A stretch of 64,000 nucleotides of DNA from Saccharospirillum mangrovi (GTDB lineage: Bacteria > Pseudomonadota > Gammaproteobacteria > Pseudomonadales > Natronospirillaceae). Location: positions 1,672,001 to 1,736,000 of the forward strand of contig NZ_CP031415.1 in the NCBI RefSeq assembly GCF_003367315.1. The letters are read 5' to 3'. The stretch's first letter is position 1, and each line of letters begins with the position of its first letter. This document shows, piece after piece, positions 7,647-15,650 of this stretch. Position numbers and translations under genes: made by a program. Below the pieces are notes generated by a model that did not search any database, was not told the origin of the DNA, and worked only from the letters and a program-made list of their open reading frames with translations.

Positions 7647-9860
7647 ATGGGCTTCGAAGCGGACGAAGAAATTTTACAGGATTTCCTGGTTGAGGCCGGT
7701 GAAATTCTTGAGCAGTTGTCCGAACAGCTGATTGAATTGGAGCGCCGCCCGGACGACCGGGATTTGCTCAATGCCATCTTCCGTGGTTTCCACACCGTCA
7801 AAGGCGGTGCCGGCTTTTTGCAATTAACCCCGTTGGTCGATTGCTGCCACGCTGCGGAAAACGTCTTCGATACGTTGCGTAATGGCTTGCGCCAGGTAGA
7901 CGCCGATTTGATGGACGCGGTCTTGCGTGGTCTGGACAGCGTCAATGAAATGTTCAGCCAGGTCAGCAGCGGCGAAACTCCAGAACCGGCTGATGAAGAA
8001 TTGGTGGCGTTGCTGCATCGTTATGCCGCCCCGGCGTCGGCCGATGAAGCGGTTGAAGAAGAAGCCGACGAATCCGTCGAAGAGACTGACGAAGAGCCAG
8101 AAGCGGTCATCGAGTCTGACGCCGAATCTCCTCAGCCCGGTGATGATATTACTGACGCTGAATTTGAAGAATTACTCGACGCTATTTCGCCGACGGATCA
8201 GGCTGCATCGCCCACCAAAAAAACCGAGACTTCGGCCGCCTCCGATGCCGGTGGTGCGAGTACTGGTGGCGATGAAATTACCGACGATGAATTCGAAGCG
8301 TTGCTGGACGAATTGCACGGCAAAGGCCAATTCAAAGCCGGCAGCGGCGACGCTGAAGCGGAGTCCAGTACGCCAGCCAAGGCTGAAAATAAAAAAGAAA
8401 CCAAAGCGGCCGCACCGGCCGCAGGCAACGGTGATGAAATCACCGACGACGAATTTGAAGCCTTGCTCGACGAATTGCATGGCAAAGGCCAGTTCAAAGC
8501 CGGCAGTGCCAGCGACGATAAACCAGCCGCCAAACCGGCGGCACCTGAACCTGCCAAAGCTGAGGCCGCTAAACCCAAACCGAAAGCCGCTCCTGCTGCC
8601 AAACCGGCCGCCAAGGCTGAGCCTGCTCCGGAACCGGCCAAGGCCGCACCGGCAAAAGCTGGCGGCGAACAACGCGCTCCGGCCGCAGGTGGCGATACCA
8701 CGGTACGCGTCGACACCAAACGCCTCGATGACATCATGAACATGGTCGGCGAATTGACGTTGGTGCGTAACCGGCTGATGCGTCTGGGCAGCGAGCTCGA
8801 AAACGAGATGCTGCAAAAAGCGGTCAGTAACCTGAACGTGGTCACCGGGGATCTGCAAACATCGGTGATGAAAACGCGGATGCAACCGATCAAAAAAGTC
8901 TTTGGTCGTTTTCCGCGCGTGGTGCGCGATTTGGCGCGCAGCCTTAAAAAAGAAGTGAACCTGGAACTGGTAGGCGAAGAAACTGACCTGGATAAAAACC
9001 TCGTCGATGCCTTGGCCGATCCGCTGGTTCACCTGGTTCGCAACTCGGTCGACCACGGCGTGGAAATGCCGGATGTTCGCGCCGCTGCGGGTAAACCTCG
9101 CGCCGGTGAAGTGGTGTTGTCCGCCGAGCAGGAAGGCGATCACATTCTGTTGATGATTCGCGACGACGGCGGCGGTATGGACCCGGATAAGCTGCGGGAA
9201 ATTGCCGTCAAACGTGGCGTGATGGATCAGGATGCGGCCGATCGGCTGACCAATAACGAATGTTTCAATCTGATCTTTGCTCCGGGCTTCAGCACCAAGA
9301 CCGAAATTTCCGATATTTCCGGTCGTGGTGTTGGCATGGATGTGGTGAAAACCAAGATCAGCCAATTGAACGGCACCATCGACATCGATTCGGAAAAAGG
9401 CCGTGGCACCACCATTCGCATTAAGGTGCCGTTGACGCTGGCCATTATGCCGACCTTGATGGTCATGTTGGGCGAACAGGCGTTTGCATTGCCGCTGGTG
9501 AACGTTGATGAAATTTTCCATCTCGACTTGAGTCGAACCAACGTTGTTGATGGTCGTGAAGTCGTGATGGTGCGAGGCAAGCCCTTGCCGTTGTACTACC
9601 TCAAACGTTGGCTGGTGAAAGGGCATCGCAGCGATGCGTCCGAGGAAGAAGGTCATGTCGTCGTAGTGTCTGTCGGCACTCAGAAAGTGGGTTTTGTGGT
9701 CGACCAATTGGTTGGCCAGGAAGAGGTGGTCATCAAACCGCTTGGCCAAATGTTGCAGGGAACCGAGGGGATGGCCGGTGCTACCATTACCGGCGATGGA
9801 CGCATCGCGTTGATCATTGACGTCCCCGGTCTGTTGAAAGCGTACAGCGCAGCGGATTGA
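7647..9860 (+). CDS. cheA: CheA, chemotaxis histidine kinase
   Basis: CheA autophosphorylates in response to receptors and passes phosphate to CheY and CheB. The 737-residue protein has the P1 domain (1-105) with phosphoacceptor His49 in Phe-His-Thr-Val-Lys-Gly, then an unusually long acidic and Ala/Pro/Lys-rich linker (about 110-345), the P3 dimerisation helices (about 350-415), the P4 ATPase with N-box (Arg-Asn-Ser-Val-Asp-His-Gly) and G boxes (Asp-Asp-Gly-Gly-Gly-Met and Gly-Arg-Gly-Val-Gly-Met), and a CheW-like P5. A typical P2 domain is not evident; the linker instead carries three copies of an acidic motif described separately. cheB follows after 31 bases. Confidence 0.96.
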   Translation: MGFEADEEILQDFLVEAGEILEQLSEQLIELERRPDDRDLLNAIFRGFHTVKGGAGFLQLTPLVDCCHAAENVFDTLRNGLRQVDADLMDAVLRGLDSVNEMFSQVSSGETPEPADEELVALLHRYAAPASADEAVEEEADESVEETDEEPEAVIESDAESPQPGDDITDAEFEELLDAISPTDQAASPTKKTETSAASDAGGASTGGDEITDDEFEALLDELHGKGQFKAGSGDAEAESSTPAKAENKKETKAAAPAAGNGDEITDDEFEALLDELHGKGQFKAGSASDDKPAAKPAAPEPAKAEAAKPKPKAAPAAKPAAKAEPAPEPAKAAPAKAGGEQRAPAAGGDTTVRVDTKRLDDIMNMVGELTLVRNRLMRLGSELENEMLQKAVSNLNVVTGDLQTSVMKTRMQPIKKVFGRFPRVVRDLARSLKKEVNLELVGEETDLDKNLVDALADPLVHLVRNSVDHGVEMPDVRAAAGKPRAGEVVLSAEQEGDHILLMIRDDGGGMDPDKLREIAVKRGVMDQDAADRLTNNECFNLIFAPGFSTKTEISDISGRGVGMDVVKTKISQLNGTIDIDSEKGRGTTIRIKVPLTLAIMPTLMVMLGEQAFALPLVNVDEIFHLDLSRTNVVDGREVVMVRGKPLPLYYLKRWLVKGHRSDASEEEGHVVVVSVGTQKVGFVVDQLVGQEEVVIKPLGQMLQGTEGMAGATITGDGRIALIIDVPGLLKAYSAAD
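8139..8507 (+). repeat. triplicated acidic motif in the CheA linker
   Basis: Three in-frame copies of a motif around Gly-Asp-(Asp/Glu)-Ile-Thr-Asp-x-Glu-Phe-Glu-x-Leu-Leu-Asp lie at 8139-8180, 8268-8345 and 8430-8507 (CheA residues 165-178, 208-233 and 262-287). The last two are identical over 26 residues, continuing into Glu-Leu-His-Gly-Lys-Gly-Gln-Phe-Lys-Ala-Gly-Ser, while their DNA differs at several third codon positions, so the protein sequence seems to be under selection. Spacers are Ala/Lys/Glu-rich. Confidence 0.85.
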
Positions 9861-9891
9861 TGCGGGCTACGGCCCGAATAAGGAGAATTGA

Positions 9892-10944
9892 ATGCCCATT
9901 ACGGTGATGATCGTTGACGATTCCAGTTTCTTTCGAACTCGGATACGTGGACTGATCGACGCCCATCCGGAGCTGAAGGTCATTGGCGAAGCGTCCAATG
10001 GCCGTGAAGCCATCGACCTGGCGGTCCGCCTCAAACCCAATGTCATCACCATGGACTATGAAATGCCCATGATGGATGGCATTTCGGCGGTGCGGGAAAT
10101 CATGAACCGCCAGCCGACGCCCATTCTGATGTTCTCATCACTGACCCAGTCCGGCGCCCGAGTCACACTCGATGCCTTGGACGCGGGCGCGGTCGATTAT
10201 CTGCCCAAGAGTTACGAAAACGTCGCCGATGGACCCAGCGCGCTGAAAAAGGCGCTGTGTGAAAAAATCATCGCCATTGCCGGCCAGGCCAGACCGAAAG
10301 CCTTGGCCTTGGACACGGCTCCAGCCCCGCAGGAAAAACCAGCCCCAGCGCCGGTCGGCCGACGCAAACGTTACGCGCAAAAGTTTGATCTGGTGATGAT
10401 CGGAACCTCCACCGGAGGCCCGGTTGCACTGCAAAAAGTTCTGACTCAGATTCCCGGGAATTTCCCCGCGCCCATTTTGATGATCCAACACATGCCAGGC
10501 AGTTTCACCGGGGCCTTTGCTGAACGACTGGATCGCCAATGCGCCTTGAGCGTTCGTGAAGCATCCGATGGCGACACCCTGAAAGCCGGCGAGGCCTTGC
10601 TCGCACCGGGCGGCATGCAGATGATGTTCACGGGCAAGAATCGGTTACGCATTTTTGAAGGCGACGCCCGGCTCAACTACAAACCGTCGGTGGACGTCAC
10701 TTTCGGCAGCGCCGTGAAGTACTACGGTAAAAACATTCTGGCGGTCGTGTTGACGGGAATGGGAGCGGACGGCCGCGAAGGTGCCCGCCTGATCAAAGAC
10801 GCCGATGGTGTGGTTTGGGCGCAGGAATCCTCGACCTGTGTGATCGATGGCATGCCTTCTGCAGTGGTCAAAGCCAATTTGGCCGATGAAGTCATCGCCC
10901 TGAATGAAGTCGCCAGCCGCCTGGTGGAGGTGGTGACGGCCTGA
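9892..10944 (+). CDS. cheB: CheB, receptor methylesterase
   Basis: CheB demethylates and deamidates chemoreceptor glutamates for adaptation. The 350-residue protein has a receiver domain (1-120) with phosphorylated Asp55, a Pro/Ala-rich linker (about 140-156) and the esterase domain. The catalytic triad is visible: Ser173 in Gly-Thr-Ser-Thr-Gly-Gly, His200 in Gln-His-Met-Pro, and Asp293 in Gly-Met-Gly-Ala-Asp-Gly. The start follows AAGGAG. No cheR lies in the window, so the matching methyltransferase must be elsewhere, as in Pseudomonas. Confidence 0.96.
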   Translation: MPITVMIVDDSSFFRTRIRGLIDAHPELKVIGEASNGREAIDLAVRLKPNVITMDYEMPMMDGISAVREIMNRQPTPILMFSSLTQSGARVTLDALDAGAVDYLPKSYENVADGPSALKKALCEKIIAIAGQARPKALALDTAPAPQEKPAPAPVGRRKRYAQKFDLVMIGTSTGGPVALQKVLTQIPGNFPAPILMIQHMPGSFTGAFAERLDRQCALSVREASDGDTLKAGEALLAPGGMQMMFTGKNRLRIFEGDARLNYKPSVDVTFGSAVKYYGKNILAVVLTGMGADGREGARLIKDADGVVWAQESSTCVIDGMPSAVVKANLADEVIALNEVASRLVEVVTA

Positions 10945-10976
10945 TTCGGGGTTTCGAACACTAAAGGACGTACGCC

Positions 10977-11711
10977 ATGATCGCTTTTGTCGGGCTGCTG
11001 CTGGCCTGGGTCGCTGTCTTCGGCGGCCATTTGCTCGAAGGTGGGCAGGTGGGTTCACTGACCAACCTGCCTGCGGCCGCCATTGTTCTTGGCGGCACTT
11101 TGGCAGCGGGTCTGGTGCAATCCGATCTCGCCACCTGGCGCCTGGCCTGGCGCTATTTCCCTTCCGTTTTCAGCGGTCCTGACTGGCAAGCCGATCAAGC
11201 GCAGGCCAAGCTGGTGCGTTGGTGCCAGTTGGCGCGGCGCAAAGGCTTACTGGCGTTGGAAGCCGATTCAAACAATGAAACCGATGACTTCATGCGGCTG
11301 GGGCTGCAATTACTGGTCGATGGTGAAAGCGGCGATAAAATTCAGCGCAGCCTCGAAGTGTCGATGGACAGTCGCGAAGGCCGCTGGCTGAAAGCCGCGC
11401 ATTTCTTCGATTCATTGGGTGGCTATGCGCCGACGATGGGAATTATTGGTGCGGTTCTGGGGCTGATTCAGGTAATGACCCAGATCGAAGACACCCAGGC
11501 GTTGGGCGGTGGTATAGCCACTGCCTTTGTGGCCACCATTTACGGCGTCGGTCTGGCAAACCTGTTTTTCCTACCTGTGGCCGCGCGGCTGCGCACTCTG
11601 GCCGAAACGCGCTTTGCGTTCGATGAAATGGTGCTCGATGGCATGCTGGCCATTGCCGACAGCGAAAACCCCCGCGTACTTGAGCGGCGTCTGCAGGAGT
11701 ATGGCGCGTGA
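10977..11711 (+). CDS. motC: MotC, MotA-type stator subunit
   Basis: This is the channel-forming subunit of a flagellar stator. At 244 residues it is shorter than E. coli MotA (295) and matches the MotC/PomA-like group. Four transmembrane segments are seen (about residues 1-20, 28-48, 145-165 and 178-200), and a cytoplasmic loop with charged residues that would contact the rotor lies between the second and third. ATG 10977 follows AAAGGA. Its stop overlaps the motD GTG start in GTGA, so the two subunits are probably made together. The symbol is taken from synteny with the Pseudomonas che cluster. Confidence 0.9.
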   Translation: MIAFVGLLLAWVAVFGGHLLEGGQVGSLTNLPAAAIVLGGTLAAGLVQSDLATWRLAWRYFPSVFSGPDWQADQAQAKLVRWCQLARRKGLLALEADSNNETDDFMRLGLQLLVDGESGDKIQRSLEVSMDSREGRWLKAAHFFDSLGGYAPTMGIIGAVLGLIQVMTQIEDTQALGGGIATAFVATIYGVGLANLFFLPVAARLRTLAETRFAFDEMVLDGMLAIADSENPRVLERRLQEYGA

Positions 11712-12532
11712 GGCGTCGGCGTCGCCGCAATCAGCGCTTTGTCGCCAATCAGGCACAGCGGTGGATGTTGTCATACGCCGATTTTTTGACGCTATTGTTT
11801 GCTTTTTTTGTCTTTCTATACGCCATTTCTTCGGTGGATTCGGGAAAATTTGAGGCGGTCAGTCGGAATCTGTTACAGATATTCCATGTTGAGCCGACCA
11901 GCGTAAAACCGATCGAACTGGATACGACGCCAGCCGGGCCGGATTTCTTCAATCCGCTGTACCGTCCCGAGCCAGTGCCGAGCACTCGAGAGGATGTGGC
12001 AGACACTGAAACCTACCATCAGGAATCCACCCTGTTGGAGGTGCGCCAGAAGATTGAAGCCAATTTCGCTCAGCAACTGGACGATTCGCTGATCAGCGTC
12101 AGTGGCAACAGCGAATGGATGGCTATTGATTTAGACGAACCGGTTTTATTTTCGCCGGGTTCGGCCGATATAACGGCACAAGCGGAAACAATTCTCTATG
12201 AAGTTGCCGCTTTATTGGCGCCGATGGAACTGCCGGTCGCGGTGGAAGGCTATACTGATCGATCGCCACCGGGTGGGCGTTTTGACGATAATTGGACGTT
12301 ATCGGTATTGCGGGCGGCCAATGTCGTCCGCTATTTGCAAACCGCCGGCATTGCCGGGGAACGGCTGTCCGCCGTTGGGTTTGGTGAATATCAGCCGCGC
12401 TTTGATGAGACCAATGAGGCGCGGACGGCGAGGAATCGTCGTGTCAGTATTGTTGTTACGCGACTGGACAGGCCTAATAGCCTGATTTCGTCGGAACCGA
12501 CGCCAGTTGGTCCGGAAGTTGCTGAACCCTAA
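11708..12532 (+). CDS. motD: MotD, MotB-type stator subunit
   Basis: MotD anchors the stator to peptidoglycan and carries the ion-binding Asp. The 274-residue protein starts at GTG 11708, overlapping the motC stop by 4 bases. A very basic N-terminus precedes one transmembrane helix with the critical Asp in Leu-Ser-Tyr-Ala-Asp-Phe-Leu-Thr-Leu-Leu. A periplasmic OmpA-type domain fills about residues 130-260 (Glu-Gly-Tyr-Thr-Asp, then Asn-Arg-Arg-Val). The ion used cannot be decided from sequence; the Pseudomonas MotCD stator is proton-driven. Confidence 0.92.
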   Translation: MRRRRRRNQRFVANQAQRWMLSYADFLTLLFAFFVFLYAISSVDSGKFEAVSRNLLQIFHVEPTSVKPIELDTTPAGPDFFNPLYRPEPVPSTREDVADTETYHQESTLLEVRQKIEANFAQQLDDSLISVSGNSEWMAIDLDEPVLFSPGSADITAQAETILYEVAALLAPMELPVAVEGYTDRSPPGGRFDDNWTLSVLRAANVVRYLQTAGIAGERLSAVGFGEYQPRFDETNEARTARNRRVSIVVTRLDRPNSLISSEPTPVGPEVAEP

Positions 12533-12569
12533 AGCGGTCTTTGGTCCGAGGGTCCGGTTTGGCCGCTTT
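12531..12569 (+). other. weak hairpin between motD and parC
   Basis: AAAGCGG (12531-12537, overlapping the motD stop) is complementary to CCGCTTT (12563-12569), with a 25-base G/T-rich loop between. Only short T-runs follow. It might slow polymerase between the stator and array-placement genes, but the loop is long and the support weak. Confidence 0.3.
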
Positions 12570-12602
12570 CGGACAAGAAGAACGGATGTTTAAGGAGAGT
12601 CC

Positions 12603-13373
12603 ATGCACGTTTGGTCCGTTGCCAACCAAAAAGGCGGGGTGGGGAAAACTACCTCGGTGGTGTCTTTGGGCGCCATGCTGGCCGAAAAGGGCCACAGAGT
12701 ACTGGTGTTCGATCTGGACCCGCAGGGCTCTCTGACCAGCTATTTTGGCTATAACCCTGACGATCTCGAGCGCAGCGCCTACGATCTGTTTATGACCAAA
12801 GGCAAAGTCCCGGACGATCTGCCCAAGCAGTTGATCAAAGAGACTTCACAGCCGGGTATGTCGTTGATGCCAGCCTCGACGGCTTTGGCGACGCTGGAGC
12901 GTAACGTCAGCCAGCAGGAAGGCATGGGTCTGGTGGTGTCCAAAACGCTGGCGCACCTGTGGGACGATTTTGATTACGCCCTGATCGATACACCGCCGCT
13001 GTTAGGCGTGTTGCTGATTAATTCGCTGGCCGCCTGCAAACGTCTGCTGGTGCCGGTGCAAACCGAATTTCTGGCGTTGAAGGGTCTGGAGCGCATGGTG
13101 CACACCATCAGCATGGTGATGGCGTCGCAGAAACGTGGCTTGCAGCATTTGATCATCCCGACGATGTTTGATCGCCGGACTCAGGCGTCGGTAAAGGCAT
13201 TGCGAACGTTGCGCGAGCAATACGAAGGCAGCATCTGGCAGTCGGCCATTCCGGTTGATACCCGGTTGCGGGACGCCAGCCGCGAAGGCTTGCCCATTTC
13301 GTTGTACTCACCGGATTCGCGTGCAGCGCGTGCTTATCAATCCTTGTTGAAAACCCTGTTGGCGATGGACTGA
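12603..13373 (+). CDS. parC: ParC-type ParA ATPase for polar chemosensory arrays
   Basis: A ParA/Soj-family ATPase of 256 residues. The Walker A motif is the deviant form Lys-Gly-Gly-Val-Gly-Lys-Thr-Thr (about 10-17), followed by Asp-Leu-Asp-Pro-Gln-Gly and Asp-Thr-Pro-Pro. No DNA-binding N-terminus is present, unlike plasmid ParA proteins. In Vibrio the ParA-like protein in this position (ParC) places chemosensory arrays at the pole; in Pseudomonas the same gene in the che cluster is called parA or soj. The strong AAGGAG lies 7 bases before ATG 12603. It is followed by its expected partner, a ParP-like CheW-domain protein. Chromosome segregation is an unlikely role here. Confidence 0.85.
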   Translation: MHVWSVANQKGGVGKTTSVVSLGAMLAEKGHRVLVFDLDPQGSLTSYFGYNPDDLERSAYDLFMTKGKVPDDLPKQLIKETSQPGMSLMPASTALATLERNVSQQEGMGLVVSKTLAHLWDDFDYALIDTPPLLGVLLINSLAACKRLLVPVQTEFLALKGLERMVHTISMVMASQKRGLQHLIIPTMFDRRTQASVKALRTLREQYEGSIWQSAIPVDTRLRDASREGLPISLYSPDSRAARAYQSLLKTLLAMD

Positions 13374-13455
13374 GGGGCCAATAAATGTGTAGCAGCCAAC
13401 CGTCTGATTCACCCCTAACAGCCAAATTTTGGCTGCGCGTGCGCGGGAGTCAGCG

Positions 13456-14583
13456 GTGAACAATAAGAGTGGCGCAGAAGTTCGTACTGAACTGGCGGCA
13501 GATCGCACTCTGGCGACCTACCTGGACGCCATGCTGCACGAAGCAACGCATTTCGAACCTGAAGAAGAAAGCGCTGAGCCGGTCGAAAGCGAAACGCCGG
13601 TTTTGACCGTGGTTGATTCCGCGCCAGAGCCAGAGCCAGAACCTGAGCCCGAGCTTGCGTCAGAACCGGAACCTGAGCCAGAACCCGAGCCCGAACCTGT
13701 CGCGGCCGCTCCGGTTGACGAACCGGAAATCGAACCAGACGTTGAACCGCTGGTCGAGGTGGCGGACGTTCTGCCGGAACCGGAACCGGAACCGGAACCG
13801 GAATCTGTTGCTGAAGTGTTGGTCGCAGAACCGGAGCCCATAGTCGAACCTGACGTTGAGCCGGAATCCGAGCCAGAGCCGGAGCTCTCTCTGGAACAGG
13901 AGTGGGCGTCCGACCCTGAAATTCAGGCCAAATCACATCGGCCGGAACCAGAACCGCGACCACAGGTATCCGAACCGGCCCCAGAGCCAGAATTTGAGCG
14001 CGAAATTGCCTTGGCTGATCTGGAACCCGACCCGGAGCCGGAAGCCGATGCAACCGTTGCCAAACCTGATTTTGATTTTGACACGCACAATGCGCCGGAA
14101 GCCGACAACGGCGGCGTGGGTGAGTGGTTGGAGAATGGCCGACCTGCGTGGGGCCAAGAGCGGTTTGACTGCCTTGTGTTTGTCGTGGATGGCCTCAAAT
14201 TGGCGGTGCCGCTGATCTTGTTGGGCAACATTCATCAATTGGACAAGGATTTGACGCCGCTGTTCGATCAGCCGAAATGGTTTTTGGGATTACTGCCGAT
14301 CCAATCGGATCGCAACATCCGGGTGGTTGATACCGCGCGACTGGTGATGCCTGAGCGCTACCGTCCGGAAAGCAAGGAAAGCCTGGAATACGCCGTTGGG
14401 GTACACGGTTCGGATTGGGCCTTTGGCTGCCACGCCATTGAAGGTTCCATCACTCTGCATCCGGATGCCGTCAAATGGCGCTCGACTCGCACCAGCCGCC
14501 CCTGGTTGGCCGGTACAGTCATTGATCAAATGTGTGCGTTAGTGGACCTGCATGCCTTTGCGCAGACGGCGTTGAGACGCTGA
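13456..14583 (+). CDS. parP: ParP-like protein, Glu-Pro repeats plus CheW-like domain
   Basis: In Vibrio, ParP links ParC to the chemosensory array through a CheW-like array-integration domain. Here residues 30-225 are low complexity, dominated by Pro-Glu repeats, and residues 230-375 form a divergent CheW-type beta domain ([10 protein letters not shown] at its start). The start is placed at GTG 13456, six bases after GGGAG; the frame is open back to a TTG at 13429 but without a ribosome site. Position between parC and cheW supports the call. The repeat region is probably extended and flexible, reaching from the pole-bound partner to the array. Length is 375 residues. Confidence 0.75.
   Translation: MNNKSGAEVRTELAADRTLATYLDAMLHEATHFEPEEESAEPVESETPVLTVVDSAPEPEPEPEPELASEPEPEPEPEPEPVAAAPVDEPEIEPDVEPLVEVADVLPEPEPEPEPESVAEVLVAEPEPIVEPDVEPESEPEPELSLEQEWASDPEIQAKSHRPEPEPRPQVSEPAPEPEFEREIALADLEPDPEPEADATVAKPDFDFDTHNAPEADNGGVGEWLENGRPAWGQERFDCLVFVVDGLKLAVPLILLGNIHQLDKDLTPLFDQPKWFLGLLPIQSDRNIRVVDTARLVMPERYRPESKESLEYAVGVHGSDWAFGCHAIEGSITLHPDAVKWRSTRTSRPWLAGTVIDQMCALVDLHAFAQTALRR
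13624..13804 (+). repeat. Glu-Pro coding microsatellite in parP
   Basis: Irregular hexamer repeats coding Pro-Glu dominate this stretch: mixed CCAGAG, CCTGAG and CCCGAG units at about 13624-13697, and CCGGAA in direct tandem at about 13774-13804. The second block is pure enough to expand or contract by slippage. Steps of six bases would keep the frame. Confidence 0.85.
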
Positions 14584-14655
14584 ACCCGGCGGTTCAGCTG
14601 GACGCCCGAGCGGACTCTACTATAGTTGCTTACCAGATAGACATGAGGTTCTGTT

Positions 14656-15132
14656 ATGACAGCGCAAATCAAAGCCGGGGATGATTCGGTCCTGCAATGG
14701 GTGACTTTCCGGCTGGGTAATGAGACCTATGGTCTCAATGTGATGCAAGTTCGTGAAGTGTTGCGGTATTCCGAGATTTCACCGGTGCCAGGTGCACCCA
14801 GTTACGTGATTGGCATCATCAACCTGCGCGGTAACGTGGTCACTGTCATTGATACGCGTGAGCGTTTTGGGTTGCAGACCGCCGAAGTAACCGATGATAC
14901 CCGCATTGTTATTCTGGAATCGGACAACCAGGTGGTTGGTATTCTGGTCGATTCAGTGGCTGAAGTGGTGTACCTGAAAGCCTCCGAAATCGAAACCGCG
15001 CCGAACGTTGGCAACGATGAAAGCTCGCGTTACATCCAGGGCGTATGCCACAAGAACGATGAGCTGTTGATTTTGATCGAAATCGCCAAGTTGTTGACTG
15101 AGCGCGAATGGCAGGAAATCGCTGAGCTGTAA
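14656..15132 (+). CDS. cheW: CheW, chemotaxis adaptor
   Basis: CheW couples receptors to CheA in the chemosensory array. The 158-residue product is a single CheW domain (about 14-150), with the typical Asn-Leu-Arg-Gly-Asn-Val motif that contacts the P5 domain of CheA and the core strands Tyr-Gly-Leu-Asn-Val-Met-Gln-Val-Arg-Glu-Val-Leu. The start ATG 14656 follows a GAGG. It ends the chemotaxis block proper. An inverted-repeat region separates it from the DUF2802 gene that follows in the same order in Pseudomonas. Confidence 0.96.
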   Translation: MTAQIKAGDDSVLQWVTFRLGNETYGLNVMQVREVLRYSEISPVPGAPSYVIGIINLRGNVVTVIDTRERFGLQTAEVTDDTRIVILESDNQVVGILVDSVAEVVYLKASEIETAPNVGNDESSRYIQGVCHKNDELLILIEIAKLLTEREWQEIAEL

Positions 15133-15167
15133 GCCCGGCCGGCGATGTATATCCCCTATCTTCAGTA

Positions 15168-15240
15168 CCCCTCCACTCTGGCCCGCTTTGTGCAAAGCTA
15201 GGGTCAGAGTGTGACGACCGTCAAAAACCTAACGGAGGGG
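15168..15240 (+). promoter_or_regulatory. RNA fold that can mask the DUF2802 ribosome site
   Basis: CCCCTCC at 15168-15174 is fully complementary to GGAGGGG at 15234-15240, which is the ribosome site 7 bases before the ATG at 15248. Between them lies a stable hairpin: CACTCTG (15174-15180) with CAGAGTG (15205-15211), enclosing GCTTTG (15185-15190) with CAAAGC (15193-15198). No T-run follows, so it is not an ordinary terminator. Confidence 0.55.
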
Positions 15241-15247
15241 AACCGTC

Positions 15248-15637
15248 ATGTTGAATGAAGTGATGCAAACTGGCCAACTGCTGTTGGCGTCTCAAGAACC
15301 GATGGTGTTGGCCGCCGCCGCGACCGCTGTGTTGCTGCTGGCTGTTGTATTGCACCACGCGCGCAAGATTCGGCAACTGCAGCAACAACTGATTCAGCAG
15401 GATCGGTTTCTGCGTCAGGAACTGAAAATGATGAACCAGGGCGCGATTGGCGTAGGCAACCGCGTCAAAACCTTGGAAAAACAGGTGCGTACCCAGCCCA
15501 GCGAATTTGAACAGCGTTTGTTGGCGCAAGCCAGTGTCGCAGCGCAATCTCAGGACACGCGACCGAACCGACCGTCAAAGAGTCGGGCCGAACAAGCGTT
15601 GGCGGACTGGATGAAGGACTATCGCACCCCTGCCTGA
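15248..15637 (+). CDS. DUF2802 membrane-anchored coiled-coil protein
   Basis: A 129-residue protein with one N-terminal transmembrane segment (about 19-37) followed by a Gln/Leu-rich coiled coil (about 42-85) and a basic tail. It matches the DUF2802 family that follows cheW in the Pseudomonas chemotaxis cluster. Function is unknown; the membrane anchor, coiled coil and neighbours suggest a link with polar motility organisation, which is inference. Its strong ribosome site GGAGGGG may be hidden by the upstream RNA fold. Translation could therefore depend on ribosomes or polymerase passing the cheW end. Confidence 0.8.
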   Translation: MLNEVMQTGQLLLASQEPMVLAAAATAVLLLAVVLHHARKIRQLQQQLIQQDRFLRQELKMMNQGAIGVGNRVKTLEKQVRTQPSEFEQRLLAQASVAAQSQDTRPNRPSKSRAEQALADWMKDYRTPA

Positions 15638-15650
15638 GGCAACACTTGCT

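Noticed and set aside
8172-9749. 525-codon frame on the minus strand
   Set aside because: It is antisense to cheA; its composition (His-, Phe- and Gly-rich) reflects the codon bias of cheA.
13624-14046. repeat stretch that could suggest a CRISPR or other array
   Set aside because: The unit is a six-base coding repeat for Pro-Glu, without spacers or a conserved repeat of 25-40 bases.
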